Shown here: piece after piece, positions 9,629 to 18,642 of the stretch | How positions within the stretch are numbered: position 1 is the first letter of the stretch | Layout: each line of letters begins with the position of its first letter | Assembly: GCA_937907685.1 (NCBI GenBank) | Contig: CALCXF010000019.1 | Location: forward strand, 40,420-104,419 | Length of the DNA: 64,000 nt | Origin: an uncultured Nostocoides sp. | GTDB lineage: Bacteria > Actinomycetota > Actinomycetes > Actinomycetales > Dermatophilaceae | Direction: 5' to 3' | Notes under the pieces: model-generated | What the model saw: only the letters and a program-made list of their open reading frames with translations | What the model was told of the DNA's origin: nothing | The model's database searches: none | Position numbers and translations under genes: made by a program

Positions 9629-11101
9629 TCAGGGACGGGCGGCGACGCCGAGGAGGGCCGCCAGGCCCAGCGCGCTGCGCGGGTCGTATGCCGCTCGCCA
9701 CAGACCGCCGTGCGCCGCGGCGTACGCCTCGTCCTGCCACGGGTGCTCCTGGGGCGGTGATCCGGCCACGAGGTCGTGGACGAGCAGGGCCGCCATGAGC
9801 GTGTTGGCGGTCCCGGGCTCGAAGACCTCGACGCCGAAGCGGTGTGCGCCGGCGTAGGCCGCCGCGAGGGCCCGGTTCTTGAGCACGGACCGCGTCCGGG
9901 TCGGCGGGGCGATCTTGAAGGAGACCGTCGCACCGGACGCCCGGGCCGTCGTCGCCCTCCAGCGCTGGAGCCGCTTGGCGAGGAGGTAGTTCGGTCCCTG
10001 CTGGAGGACGACGGAGTCGTTGATGCCCGGGTCCTCACCCGGGACGTAGTTGCGCCGGAGCAGGCGTCCACCGGAGAGCGTGCGGAGAGGACCGCGGAGC
10101 ACCTTGGAGGTGCGCCTCGCGGCATACGCCCGCGTGGACGCGTCGACGACCTGTCGTGGCACGGCGAACACGTCGGTCGGCGTGGCGAGGAACGACAGGG
10201 CGGTGTCCGGGCGGGCGAGCCGCACCTGCTCGGTGAGGGCGTCGACCGCCGTGCTCACCCGCACGTTGGTCGCCCCGTCGGCGTAGACGTAGTTGCCGAG
10301 GACCAGTCGGCCCTCCACCCCGCTCACCCACGCGGTGGCGGTGGGAAGGTCGTGGACGAGGTCGACGCCCGCCCGCTCGGCCAGCGGTCGGGTGCCCGGG
10401 GACGCCGGCACGAGCACCCGACCGCCCGTGTCCCGGACGGCCTGGAGCAGCCGGCTCCACAGGTCGGGTCGGGGCAGGTCGACGGCGGCGACGGTCGCGC
10501 CCCAGCGCAAGAGCGACCGCAAAGGACCCATCTCGGCCGCCGCGCCGAGCACGACGACCGTGTGCCCCTCGAGTCGCAGCCACTGCGGGTTCTCGATCAC
10601 CGCACCGACGGCGTCGCGCAGGCTCGGTTCGACGACGCCTGCGGCGACCCACGCGTCCAGCTGGCGACGCAGGTCGTCACCGGCCAGCCGACGGCCCCGG
10701 TACGGCAGGGTCAGGGCCGTGTCGGGTTCGCGGTCGCCGCCGATCGCCTCGGTGGTCAGGCGGTCGGCGGGGCTCCCGGTGACGCCCCCCAGGGCGGCCG
10801 GGAGATGCACCTCGCGGCCGTCGGGATCCCTCCAGCGCATCCGGTCGTGCAGGGCGGTGAGCCCGGCGCCGGCGATCGCCTGCGCATCCTCCGGTCGGGT
10901 CAGGCCGGCCTCGACGAGCCGGCGGAAGTGGGTGAGGTAGCCGCTGCGCCAGTTCGTCTCCCGTGCGGCGGCCGCCGCACCGACGGGGTCGACCGGGCGC
11001 AGCGCGTCGGCGACGACGGCCTGGCCGGTCGCGCTCGTGGAGCGCCGCCCGTCGACCTCGGGGAAGACGACGCCGGTCGGCTGGTCACCGCCGTCGGGCA
11101 C
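9629..11101 (-). CDS. Uncharacterised conserved-looking protein, 490 aa, with Rossmann-like segment
   Basis: Full ORF abutting the E2 gene; HTVVVLGAAAEMGPLRSLLRWGATVAAVDLPRPDLW resembles a nucleotide-binding fold; no family recognised by eye. Confidence 0.8.
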   Translation of the reverse strand: MPDGGDQPTGVVFPEVDGRRSTSATGQAVVADALRPVDPVGAAAAARETNWRSGYLTHFRRLVEAGLTRPEDAQAIAGAGLTALHDRMRWRDPDGREVHLPAALGGVTGSPADRLTTEAIGGDREPDTALTLPYRGRRLAGDDLRRQLDAWVAAGVVEPSLRDAVGAVIENPQWLRLEGHTVVVLGAAAEMGPLRSLLRWGATVAAVDLPRPDLWSRLLQAVRDTGGRVLVPASPGTRPLAERAGVDLVHDLPTATAWVSGVEGRLVLGNYVYADGATNVRVSTAVDALTEQVRLARPDTALSFLATPTDVFAVPRQVVDASTRAYAARRTSKVLRGPLRTLSGGRLLRRNYVPGEDPGINDSVVLQQGPNYLLAKRLQRWRATTARASGATVSFKIAPPTRTRSVLKNRALAAAYAGAHRFGVEVFEPGTANTLMAALLVHDLVAGSPPQEHPWQDEAYAAAHGGLWRAAYDPRSALGLAALLGVAARP

Positions 11102-11102
11102 C

Positions 11103-12482
11103 TCAGCCCCACACGAGCGCGCGCGACGGGTCGGCGAGGAGCGCCGCGACGTCCGCGAGGTAGCGGCTGCCGAGCTCCCCGTCCACGAGGCGGTGGTCGA
11201 AGCTCAGGGCGAGCGTCGTCACCCAGCGCGCCTCGATGGCCTCGGAGCCGTCGGGGCCGGTGACGACCCACGGCCTGCGTCCGACGGTGCCGAACGCCAT
11301 GATCGCCGACTCCCCGGGGTTGAGGATCGGTGTGCCGGCGTCGATGCCGAAGACCCCGACATTGGTGATCGTGAGCGTGCCCCCGGACATGTCGACCGGC
11401 TGCGTGCGCCCCTCGCGAGCGGTCGTGGTGAGCGTCCCGATCGCCTCGGCGAGCTCGCGCATGGACATCCGGTCGGCGTCCTTGATGTTCGGGACGACGA
11501 GGCCCCGCGGGGTGGCGGCGGCGATGCCGAGGTTGACGTAGTGCTTGAGCACGATCTCCTGCGCGTCCTCGTCCCAGGTCGCGTTGACTCCCGGGTTCCG
11601 GCGCGCGGCGAGGCACATCGCCTTGGCGAGGACGAGGAGCGGCGTCACCTTGACGTCGCGGAACTCCGGGTCCTTCTTGAGCCGCTCGACGAGGTCCATC
11701 GTCGCGGTGACGTCGACGGTGACCCACTCGGTGACGTGCGGCGCCGTGAAGGCCGAGCTCACCATCGCCTGTGCGGTCATCCTGCGCACGCCCTTGACCG
11801 GGACGCGCGTCTCTCGCTCACCGTCCCGCGAGCCGACGTAGGTTTCACCGCTCGGGGTCACCACGGCTCGAACCTCACCACTGCCGCCGGAGGCCGCGGA
11901 CTCGACGTCCTCGCGGGTGACGACGCCACCCTCACCCGTGGGGCTGACGGAGCCGAGGTCGACGCCGAGGTCTTTGGCGAGCTTGCGCACGGGCGGCTTG
12001 GCGAGAGCGCGGGCCTGCTTGCCGGCGAGCTCCGACGGCTCGACGGCGACGTCGCTGCCCCGCGCCGGCGACTCCGGCGCGTCGACCTTGGTCGGCCCCG
12101 AGCCGGTTCGTGGGCGGCGCTTGGCCTCGGTCTGCTTGACGCCGTAGCCGACGAGCACGGCGGTGCGGCCGGTGGAGGTCGTGCCGCCGATGAGGCCCTC
12201 CTCGACGTCCTCGGCCGCAGGTGGCGTCTCGGCCGACGAGGCGCCGTCGTCGATGGAGATGATCGCCGTGCCGACCTCCACCGTGTCGCCCTCGGCGACG
12301 TGGAGGGCCGACACCGTCCCGGCGAAGGGCACCGGGAGCTCCACGAGCGACTTCGCCGTCTCGACCTCCACGATGACGTCGTTGACCTCGACGGTGTCTC
12401 CGGGCTTGACGTGCCACGTGACGATCTCCGCCTCGGTCAGCCCCTCACCGGGGTCAGGGAGCTTGAACTCGCGAAGAGCCAT
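11103..12482 (-). CDS. Dihydrolipoamide acyltransferase (branched-chain 2-oxoacid dehydrogenase E2)
   Basis: MALREFKLPDPGEGLTEAEIVTWHVKPGDTVEVNDVIVEVETAKSLVELPVPFAG (lipoyl domain) ... catalytic LALSFDHRLVDGELGSRYL. Confidence 0.95.
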   Translation of the reverse strand: MALREFKLPDPGEGLTEAEIVTWHVKPGDTVEVNDVIVEVETAKSLVELPVPFAGTVSALHVAEGDTVEVGTAIISIDDGASSAETPPAAEDVEEGLIGGTTSTGRTAVLVGYGVKQTEAKRRPRTGSGPTKVDAPESPARGSDVAVEPSELAGKQARALAKPPVRKLAKDLGVDLGSVSPTGEGGVVTREDVESAASGGSGEVRAVVTPSGETYVGSRDGERETRVPVKGVRRMTAQAMVSSAFTAPHVTEWVTVDVTATMDLVERLKKDPEFRDVKVTPLLVLAKAMCLAARRNPGVNATWDEDAQEIVLKHYVNLGIAAATPRGLVVPNIKDADRMSMRELAEAIGTLTTTAREGRTQPVDMSGGTLTITNVGVFGIDAGTPILNPGESAIMAFGTVGRRPWVVTGPDGSEAIEARWVTTLALSFDHRLVDGELGSRYLADVAALLADPSRALVWG

Positions 12483-12497
12483 CTGGGAGAACGCCTT

Positions 12498-13469
12498 TCA
12501 GTACGCGAGCGAACGGTCTACGGCATCGAGAACACGGTCGAGGTCGGGAAGGAACTCCTCCTCGAGGCGGCTCGGCGGGTAGGGCACGTTGTACCCCCCG
12601 ACCCTGAGCACCGGCGCCTCGAGGTGGTAGAACGCCCGCTCCGTGACGAGCGCCGAGATCTCGGCCCCCATGCCGAGGAACGTGGACGCCTCGTGGACGA
12701 CGACGGCCCGCCCCGTCTTCTCCACCGACCCGAGGATCGCCTCGTCGTCGAGGGGCGACAGCGAGCGGAGGTCGACGACCTCGAGCGAGCGGCCCTCCTC
12801 GTCGGCCGCCTGTGCCGCCTGGAGGCACGTCTTGACCATGGGCCCGTACGCCAGCAGCGTGACGTCTGTCCCCTCGCGGAGCACCCGGGCGGTGCCGAGC
12901 GGGCCGTCCGGGACGTCGCCGACCTCCCCCTTGTCCCAGTAGCGGCGCTTCGGCTCGTAGAAGACGACCGGGTCGTCGGTCTCGATGGCCTGCTGGATCA
13001 TCCAGTGCGCATCGTGGGCGTTCGAGCAGACGACGACGCGCAGACCCGCGGTGTGTGCGAAGTAGGCCTCGTTGGACTCGCTGTGGTGCTCCACCGCTCC
13101 GATGCCACCGCCGAACGGGATGCGGATGACGATCGGCATCGTGACATAGCCGAGGGACCGGGCACGCAGCTTGGCGACCTGGCTGACGATGTGGTCGAAC
13201 GCGGGGTACACGAAGCCGTCGAACTGGATCTCGACGACCGGCCGGTAGCCGCGCAGCGCCATGCCGATGGCGGTGCCGAGGATGCCGGCCTCGGCGAGCG
13301 GGGTGTCGATGACCCGGTCCTCACCGAAGTCCTTCTGCAGGCCCTCGGTGACGCGGAAGACGCCGCCGAGCTTGCCGATGTCCTCACCGAGCAGGACGAC
13401 CTTGGGGTCCTTCTCCATCGATGCGCGCAGGCCGCTCGTGATCCCCTTCGCGAGCGTCGTGGCGGCCAT
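12498..13469 (-). CDS. 2-oxoacid dehydrogenase E1 beta subunit
   Basis: MAATTLAKGITSGLRASMEKDPKVVLLGEDIGKLGGVFRVTEGLQKDFGEDRVIDTPLAEAGILGTAIGMALRGYRPVVEIQF. Confidence 0.95.
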   Translation of the reverse strand: MAATTLAKGITSGLRASMEKDPKVVLLGEDIGKLGGVFRVTEGLQKDFGEDRVIDTPLAEAGILGTAIGMALRGYRPVVEIQFDGFVYPAFDHIVSQVAKLRARSLGYVTMPIVIRIPFGGGIGAVEHHSESNEAYFAHTAGLRVVVCSNAHDAHWMIQQAIETDDPVVFYEPKRRYWDKGEVGDVPDGPLGTARVLREGTDVTLLAYGPMVKTCLQAAQAADEEGRSLEVVDLRSLSPLDDEAILGSVEKTGRAVVVHEASTFLGMGAEISALVTERAFYHLEAPVLRVGGYNVPYPPSRLEEEFLPDLDRVLDAVDRSLAY

Positions 13470-14662
13470 CAGCGCGCCGCCTCGAACGACGCGTGGTACG
13501 TCTCGAACTCGGCCCGTTCCCGCTCCATGACCGGATGCCGTTCCGCGAAGACGTGGTCGAACATCGCCGTCCCGTCGGGATCCGGCATCGAGAGGCACCG
13601 CTGGCGCACGGAGGCGCCGAGCTCGTCGGACTCCCCGTCGACGGCGTCGAAGAAGTCGGGGTCGGCTCGGCCCGTCGTCGTCAGCCAACGCCGGAAGCGC
13701 TCGATCGGGTCTCGGTGCTTCCACACCTCCACCTCCGCCGAGACCCGGTACTTGCTCGGGTCGTCCGACGTCGTGTGGGCACCCATCCGGTAGGTGAAGG
13801 CCTCGATGAAGGTGGGACCCTGCCCGGATCGTGCGGCGTCGAGCGCGGCCTTCGTCACGGCATACACGGCGAGGACGTCGTTGCCGTCGACCCGGATGCC
13901 CGGGAAGCCGAACCCGCGGGCCCGGTGCCACAGCGGTGCCCGGGTCTGCTTCTCGTTGGGCTCGGAGATGGCCCACTGGTTGTTCTGGCAGAAGAAGACG
14001 ACCGGGCTGTTGTTGACGCCCGCGAAGACGAGGGCCTCGGAGACGTCTCCCTGCGAGGTGGCCCCGTCGCCGAAGTAGGCGATGACGGCCGTGTCGCGTT
14101 CCTCGTCACCGGTCCCGACGTTGCCGTCGCGCTGGACCCCCATGGCGTAGCCGGTCGCGTGGAGGGTCTGCGCCCCGATGATGATCGTGTAGAGGTGGAA
14201 GTTCTTCTCGTTGGGGTCCCAGCCGCCGTGGTTGACCCCCCGGAACATGCCGAGGAGGTTGACGGGGTCCACCCCGCGGCACCAGGCGACGCCGTGCTCG
14301 CGGTAGGTCGGGAAGGCGTAGTCCTGGGGGCGCAGCGCCCGGCCGGAGCCCACCTGTGCCGCCTCCTGGCCGAGGAGGCTGGCCCACAGGCCGAGCTCAC
14401 CCTGGCGCTGCAGCGCCGTGGCCTCGGTGTCGAACCGGCGGATGAGGACGAGGTCGCGGTAGAACCCCCGCAGCTCCTCGTCGGAGAGACCGTCGACGAC
14501 GGCGTCGTGCTCGGGGTGGGCGACGCGCTCGCCCTCGGGGTTGAGCAGCTGGACCATGTCCGGCCCGCCGTCCTGGGCGGGCCGCTCCGGGACCTCCGCG
14601 CGGCTGACGTGGTGGTCCACGCCGAACGCCGTCTCGAGCGGGGCGACGTCGTTGTCGCTCAC
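13469..14662 (-). CDS. 2-oxoacid dehydrogenase E1 alpha subunit (GTG start)
   Basis: VSDNDVAPLETAFGVDHH...FRGVNHGGWDPNEKNFHLYTIIIGAQTLHATGYAMG...AYFGDGATSQGDVSEALVFAGVNNSPVVFFCQNNQWAIS (TPP-binding motif). Confidence 0.94.
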   Translation of the reverse strand: MSDNDVAPLETAFGVDHHVSRAEVPERPAQDGGPDMVQLLNPEGERVAHPEHDAVVDGLSDEELRGFYRDLVLIRRFDTEATALQRQGELGLWASLLGQEAAQVGSGRALRPQDYAFPTYREHGVAWCRGVDPVNLLGMFRGVNHGGWDPNEKNFHLYTIIIGAQTLHATGYAMGVQRDGNVGTGDEERDTAVIAYFGDGATSQGDVSEALVFAGVNNSPVVFFCQNNQWAISEPNEKQTRAPLWHRARGFGFPGIRVDGNDVLAVYAVTKAALDAARSGQGPTFIEAFTYRMGAHTTSDDPSKYRVSAEVEVWKHRDPIERFRRWLTTTGRADPDFFDAVDGESDELGASVRQRCLSMPDPDGTAMFDHVFAERHPVMERERAEFETYHASFEAAR

Positions 14663-14847
14663 TGGGCACTCCTTGTCCGGGCTCCCGTGGTGACGGTCGC
14701 CGCGATGGGGGTCGTGGTGACCGCTGGTGCTGGGTGTGGCGGCGGTCACTGCCGGTGTCGGCACCACCGTACCCGGGGGTGTCGGCTTCCAGCCAAGCCG
14801 CAGTGGGTGAGCTCCGTCAGGTGCGACGGCGGGCTAGGTTCGGCACC

Positions 14848-15873
14848 ATGGACGACATCAGGACCTCGGCCATGGCGAGCACCGTCGAGGCGGTGGTGGG
14901 CTCGACCGGGTTCTCGGGGGTGGTGCGGGTCGACAGCGACGGCTCGACGGTGCTCGACGCCGCCTTCGGTCTCGCCGACCGCCGCCACGGCGTTCCCATG
15001 ACGACCTCCACCCGGCTGGGGACGGCGAGCGGCACCAAGGGACTGACCGCCCTCACCGTGCTCAGCCTCGTCGCCGAGGGTGCCCTCGGCCTCGACCAGC
15101 CGGTGCGCGAGGTGCTCGGCGCCGACCTGCCCCTGATCGACGACCGGGTGACGATCGAGCACCTCCTGACGCACCGTTCGGGCATCGGCGACTACTACGA
15201 CGAGGAGGTGGTGGCGGAGGTCACCGACCACGTGCTCACCGTGCCGGTGCACACCCTGGAGACGACCGAGGACTACGTCCCCGTGCTCGACGGTCACTCG
15301 CAGGTGTTCGAGCCCGGGGAGCGCTGCGTCTACAACAACTCGGCATTCGTCGTGCTGGCCATCGTCGCGGGACGGGTGGGCGGGCACCCGTTCGAGGACC
15401 TTCTCGTCGAGCGGGTGTGCCGGCCGGCGGGGATGACCTCGACGTCGTTCCTGCGCGGGGACGACCTGCCCGGCGACGCCGCCACCGGCTACCCGTGGAC
15501 CGACCGTGACCGGACCAACGTCCTGCACCTGCCGGTGGTGGGCAGCGGCGACGGCGGAGCGTACTCCACGAGCGCCGATGTCGCCGCCATGTGGGGCTCG
15601 CTGTTCGCCGGCCGCATCCTCCCCGCCGAGGTCGTCGAGGACGCGATGCGCCGCAGGAACGGCTCCACGTCCGAGGAGGTCTATGGGCTGGGCTTCGAGC
15701 TCCGGGGCGACGGCGTCGTGGCACTCACCGGCAGCGATGCCGGGGTGTCGTTCCGCAGCGTCCACGACCGACGCACCGACGTGACGTGGACGGTCATCTC
15801 CAACACCAGTGAGGGGGCGTGGCCGGTGGCCCGAGCTCTCGGCGAGCACCTCGCTGCAGCGGCTCAGGCGTAG
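14848..15873 (+). CDS. Serine hydrolase, beta-lactamase/class C-like
   Basis: MDDIRTSAMASTVEAVVGSTGFSGVVRVD...STRLGTASGTKGLTAL (SxxK) ...RCVYNNSAFVVLAIV (YxN). Confidence 0.9.
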   Translation: MDDIRTSAMASTVEAVVGSTGFSGVVRVDSDGSTVLDAAFGLADRRHGVPMTTSTRLGTASGTKGLTALTVLSLVAEGALGLDQPVREVLGADLPLIDDRVTIEHLLTHRSGIGDYYDEEVVAEVTDHVLTVPVHTLETTEDYVPVLDGHSQVFEPGERCVYNNSAFVVLAIVAGRVGGHPFEDLLVERVCRPAGMTSTSFLRGDDLPGDAATGYPWTDRDRTNVLHLPVVGSGDGGAYSTSADVAAMWGSLFAGRILPAEVVEDAMRRRNGSTSEEVYGLGFELRGDGVVALTGSDAGVSFRSVHDRRTDVTWTVISNTSEGAWPVARALGEHLAAAAQA

Positions 15874-17543
15874 GCCTGCTCGCCCGGCGCGACGACACGC
15901 AGCCACTGTCCCTGGTGCCCGTCGACGCGCAGCTCCACGCGGCCTGCACGGTCGAGCGGCACGTCGTCCCGGCCGTCGAGGACGTCGCGCAGCACGGAGC
16001 CCTCCGGCACCTCGCCCAGCTCGAGGGTGACCATCGCGTCGTCGGCGGCGAAGTTGTGAAGGGCCAGCATGCGCCAGTCGTCGCACCGGCAGAGGTGCGC
16101 GAGCAGGCTCGGGGAGTCGTGGTCGAGCACCTCCACGTCGGACCAGCCGATCTGCGGCATCTGGCGGTAGCGGCGGATGATCGTGCGCATGAAGGACCAC
16201 AGGGAGCCCGGGTCCTGGCGCTGGGCCTGCGCGTTGACGTGCTCCGGCGACGAGAGGCCGCTCGGCTGGGGGCGCGTGAGCCGACGCTGCGGTGCCGTGG
16301 AGAAGCCGCCGTTCGGGCCGGCATCCCACTGCATCGGCGTGCGGACGCTGAGGCGACCCTCGATGTCGAGGTTCTCGCCCATGCCGATCTCCTCCCCGTA
16401 GAAGAGGACGGGGGTGCCCGGGAGGGAGAACATCAGCGAGTAGACGAGGCGCAGGCGGCGCTCGTCGCCGCCCAGCATGGTGGGGAGACGCCGGCGCAGG
16501 CCGCGGCCGAAGAGCTGCATGTCGGGGTCGGGGCCGAAGGCGGCGAAGACCTCCTGGCGCTCGGTGTCGCTGAGCTTGTCGAGGGTGAGCTCGTCATGGT
16601 TCCGCACGAAGTTGGCCCACTGGCTGGTGATGTCGAGCTCCGGGCGCTGTCGCAGGGCCGTCGCGATGGGGGTGGCGTCCTCCCGGGCCAGCGAGAGGTA
16701 CACCGCCTGCATGCCGATGAAGTCGAACTGGAGGTTGAGCCCGTCACCGTCGTCACCGCCGAAGAAGTCCTTCTGCTGTGGGTAGGGCAGGTTGACCTCC
16801 CCGAGGAGGGCCGCGTCACCGACGCGGCGGACGACGAAGTCGCGCACGTCCCCGAGGTACCGCTGGGGGTTGAAGCCGTCGGGCTCGGACCCGGGGTAGG
16901 TGTCGTTCGAGAACATGAACGGCACGGCATCGATCCGGAAGCCGGCGACGCCGAGCTCGAGCCAGAAGCCGAGGGTGCGCGAGATCTCCTCCTGCACAGC
17001 AGGATTGGCGACGTTGAGGTCCGGTTGGGTCTTGTAGAAGTGGTGGAGGAACCACTCGCCCGTCTTCTCGTCGAGCTGCCAGATGCTGTCCTCCTTGTCC
17101 GGGAAGACCACCTCCTTCTTCCCGGAGGGTGGCTTCCTCGCGGACCAGACGTAGTGCTGCCGATAGGCGTCGTCGACGCTGCGCCGCGCACTCTTGAACC
17201 ACGGGTGCTGGTCGGAGGTGTGGTTCATGACGAAGTCGACGATCACGCGGATGCCGCGCGACCTTGCCGTCCGCACGAGCTCGACGAAGTCGCCGAGAGT
17301 GCCCAGGCGTGGGTCGACGCCGTAGAAGTCCGTGATGTCGTACCCGTCGTCCCGCCCCGCGGTCGGGTAGAAGGGCATGAGCCAAAGCACGGTGACGCCG
17401 AGGTCGGCGAGGTACTCGATGCGTTGGGTCATGCCGTGGAGGTCACCGATGCCGTCTCCGTTGCTGTCGGAGAACGTCTCGACGTCCGCGCAGTAGATGA
17501 CCGCGGACTTCCACCACACGTCGCCGGTCTGGCTGAGCTTCAT
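15864..17543 (-). CDS. GH13 alpha-amylase family protein (trehalose synthase-like)
   Basis: MKLSQTGDVWWKSAVIYCADVETFSDSNGDGIGDLHGMTQRIEYLADLGVTVLWLMPFYPTAGRDDGYDITDFYGVDPRLGT...GVAGFRIDAVPFMF...VRNHDELTLDKL. Confidence 0.92.
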   Translation of the reverse strand: MKLSQTGDVWWKSAVIYCADVETFSDSNGDGIGDLHGMTQRIEYLADLGVTVLWLMPFYPTAGRDDGYDITDFYGVDPRLGTLGDFVELVRTARSRGIRVIVDFVMNHTSDQHPWFKSARRSVDDAYRQHYVWSARKPPSGKKEVVFPDKEDSIWQLDEKTGEWFLHHFYKTQPDLNVANPAVQEEISRTLGFWLELGVAGFRIDAVPFMFSNDTYPGSEPDGFNPQRYLGDVRDFVVRRVGDAALLGEVNLPYPQQKDFFGGDDGDGLNLQFDFIGMQAVYLSLAREDATPIATALRQRPELDITSQWANFVRNHDELTLDKLSDTERQEVFAAFGPDPDMQLFGRGLRRRLPTMLGGDERRLRLVYSLMFSLPGTPVLFYGEEIGMGENLDIEGRLSVRTPMQWDAGPNGGFSTAPQRRLTRPQPSGLSSPEHVNAQAQRQDPGSLWSFMRTIIRRYRQMPQIGWSDVEVLDHDSPSLLAHLCRCDDWRMLALHNFAADDAMVTLELGEVPEGSVLRDVLDGRDDVPLDRAGRVELRVDGHQGQWLRVVAPGEQAYA

Positions 17544-18559
17544 CGGATCGCCTCCTCTCGCTCGACGGCCGGCCGTGTGGTGGTGGCGGGCGCCGGTGGC
17601 TGCGGGTCCAGCTGGGGGAGGACGTGCTCTCCGAAGGCGTCGACAAAGGGCTCCTGCTCCTTGCCGACGAAGTGGAGGTAGACCTCCTCCCAGCCCTGGT
17701 CGACGTAGGCCTGGATCCACGCAGCGTGCTGGCCGAGGTCCGCGGAGACGTTGACGACCTCGGCGACCTGGTCGGCCGTGACCGTCTCGGCCATGGTGTC
17801 GAAGGCCTCGACCGTCTCGGTGTCCCACGCCACGGGTGGGCCGTGCACGTTGCTCCGCCACTGGTCGTGCGCGACCTCCTTCGCCTCCTCCTCGGTGGGC
17901 GCCCAGCTGAGGTGGACCTGGAGGCGAGCCGCGCCCCGCCCGCCGGCGTTCCGGTATGCGTCGAGCACCTGCTGGAGGACGTCGTGGGGCTGGTTGACGG
18001 TGATGAGCCCGTCGGCCCATTCCGCATGCCGGGCGGCGGTCTCGGCGGTGACGGCGGGGCCGATGAGGGGTGGCACGGCATCCGGCAGGGTCCAGAGGCG
18101 ACCCCGGTTCACGGTGACGAGGCCGTCGTGGTTGACCTCCTCGCCCGAGAGCAGGCGGCGGATGACGTCGACGCACTCCACGAGGCGGGCGTCGCGGACG
18201 TCCTTACGGGGCCAGACGTCGCCGGTCACCCGCTCGTTGGACGCCTCCCCCGAGCCGATCGCCGCCCAGAAGCGGTTCGGGAACATGCTCGAGAGAGTGG
18301 CGATGGCCTGGGCGGTCACGGCGGGGTGGTAGCGCTGGCCGGGGGCCGTGACCACGCCGAACGGGAGGCTCGTCGTCGCCATGGCCGCGCCGAGGAACGC
18401 CCAGGCGAAACCGGACTCACCCTGGCGCTCGCTCCACGGTGAGAGGTGGTCGGAGGACATGGCCGCGGTGAAGCCGGCCTGCTCGGCGTGCTGGACGTCG
18501 CGGAGCAGTCGCCCGGGGGCGATCTGCTCGTGGGAGCAGTGGAATCCGATGACGGTCAT
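17540..18559 (-). CDS. LLM-class flavin-dependent oxidoreductase (TIGR03885-type)
   Basis: MTVIGFHCSHEQIAPGRLLRDVQHAEQAGFTAAMSSDHLSPWSERQGESGFAWAFLGAAMATTSLPFGVVTAPGQRYHPAVTAQAIATL; ATGA overlap with GH13 gene. Confidence 0.88.
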   Translation of the reverse strand: MTVIGFHCSHEQIAPGRLLRDVQHAEQAGFTAAMSSDHLSPWSERQGESGFAWAFLGAAMATTSLPFGVVTAPGQRYHPAVTAQAIATLSSMFPNRFWAAIGSGEASNERVTGDVWPRKDVRDARLVECVDVIRRLLSGEEVNHDGLVTVNRGRLWTLPDAVPPLIGPAVTAETAARHAEWADGLITVNQPHDVLQQVLDAYRNAGGRGAARLQVHLSWAPTEEEAKEVAHDQWRSNVHGPPVAWDTETVEAFDTMAETVTADQVAEVVNVSADLGQHAAWIQAYVDQGWEEVYLHFVGKEQEPFVDAFGEHVLPQLDPQPPAPATTTRPAVEREEAIR

Positions 18560-18642
18560 GCGGCCCCACGCAACCCGACATCTTCGGCTGGGTCAACTCC
18601 GTGCGCCGACTCGTCGGCTCCGTGGGACGATCGGGCGTGACG

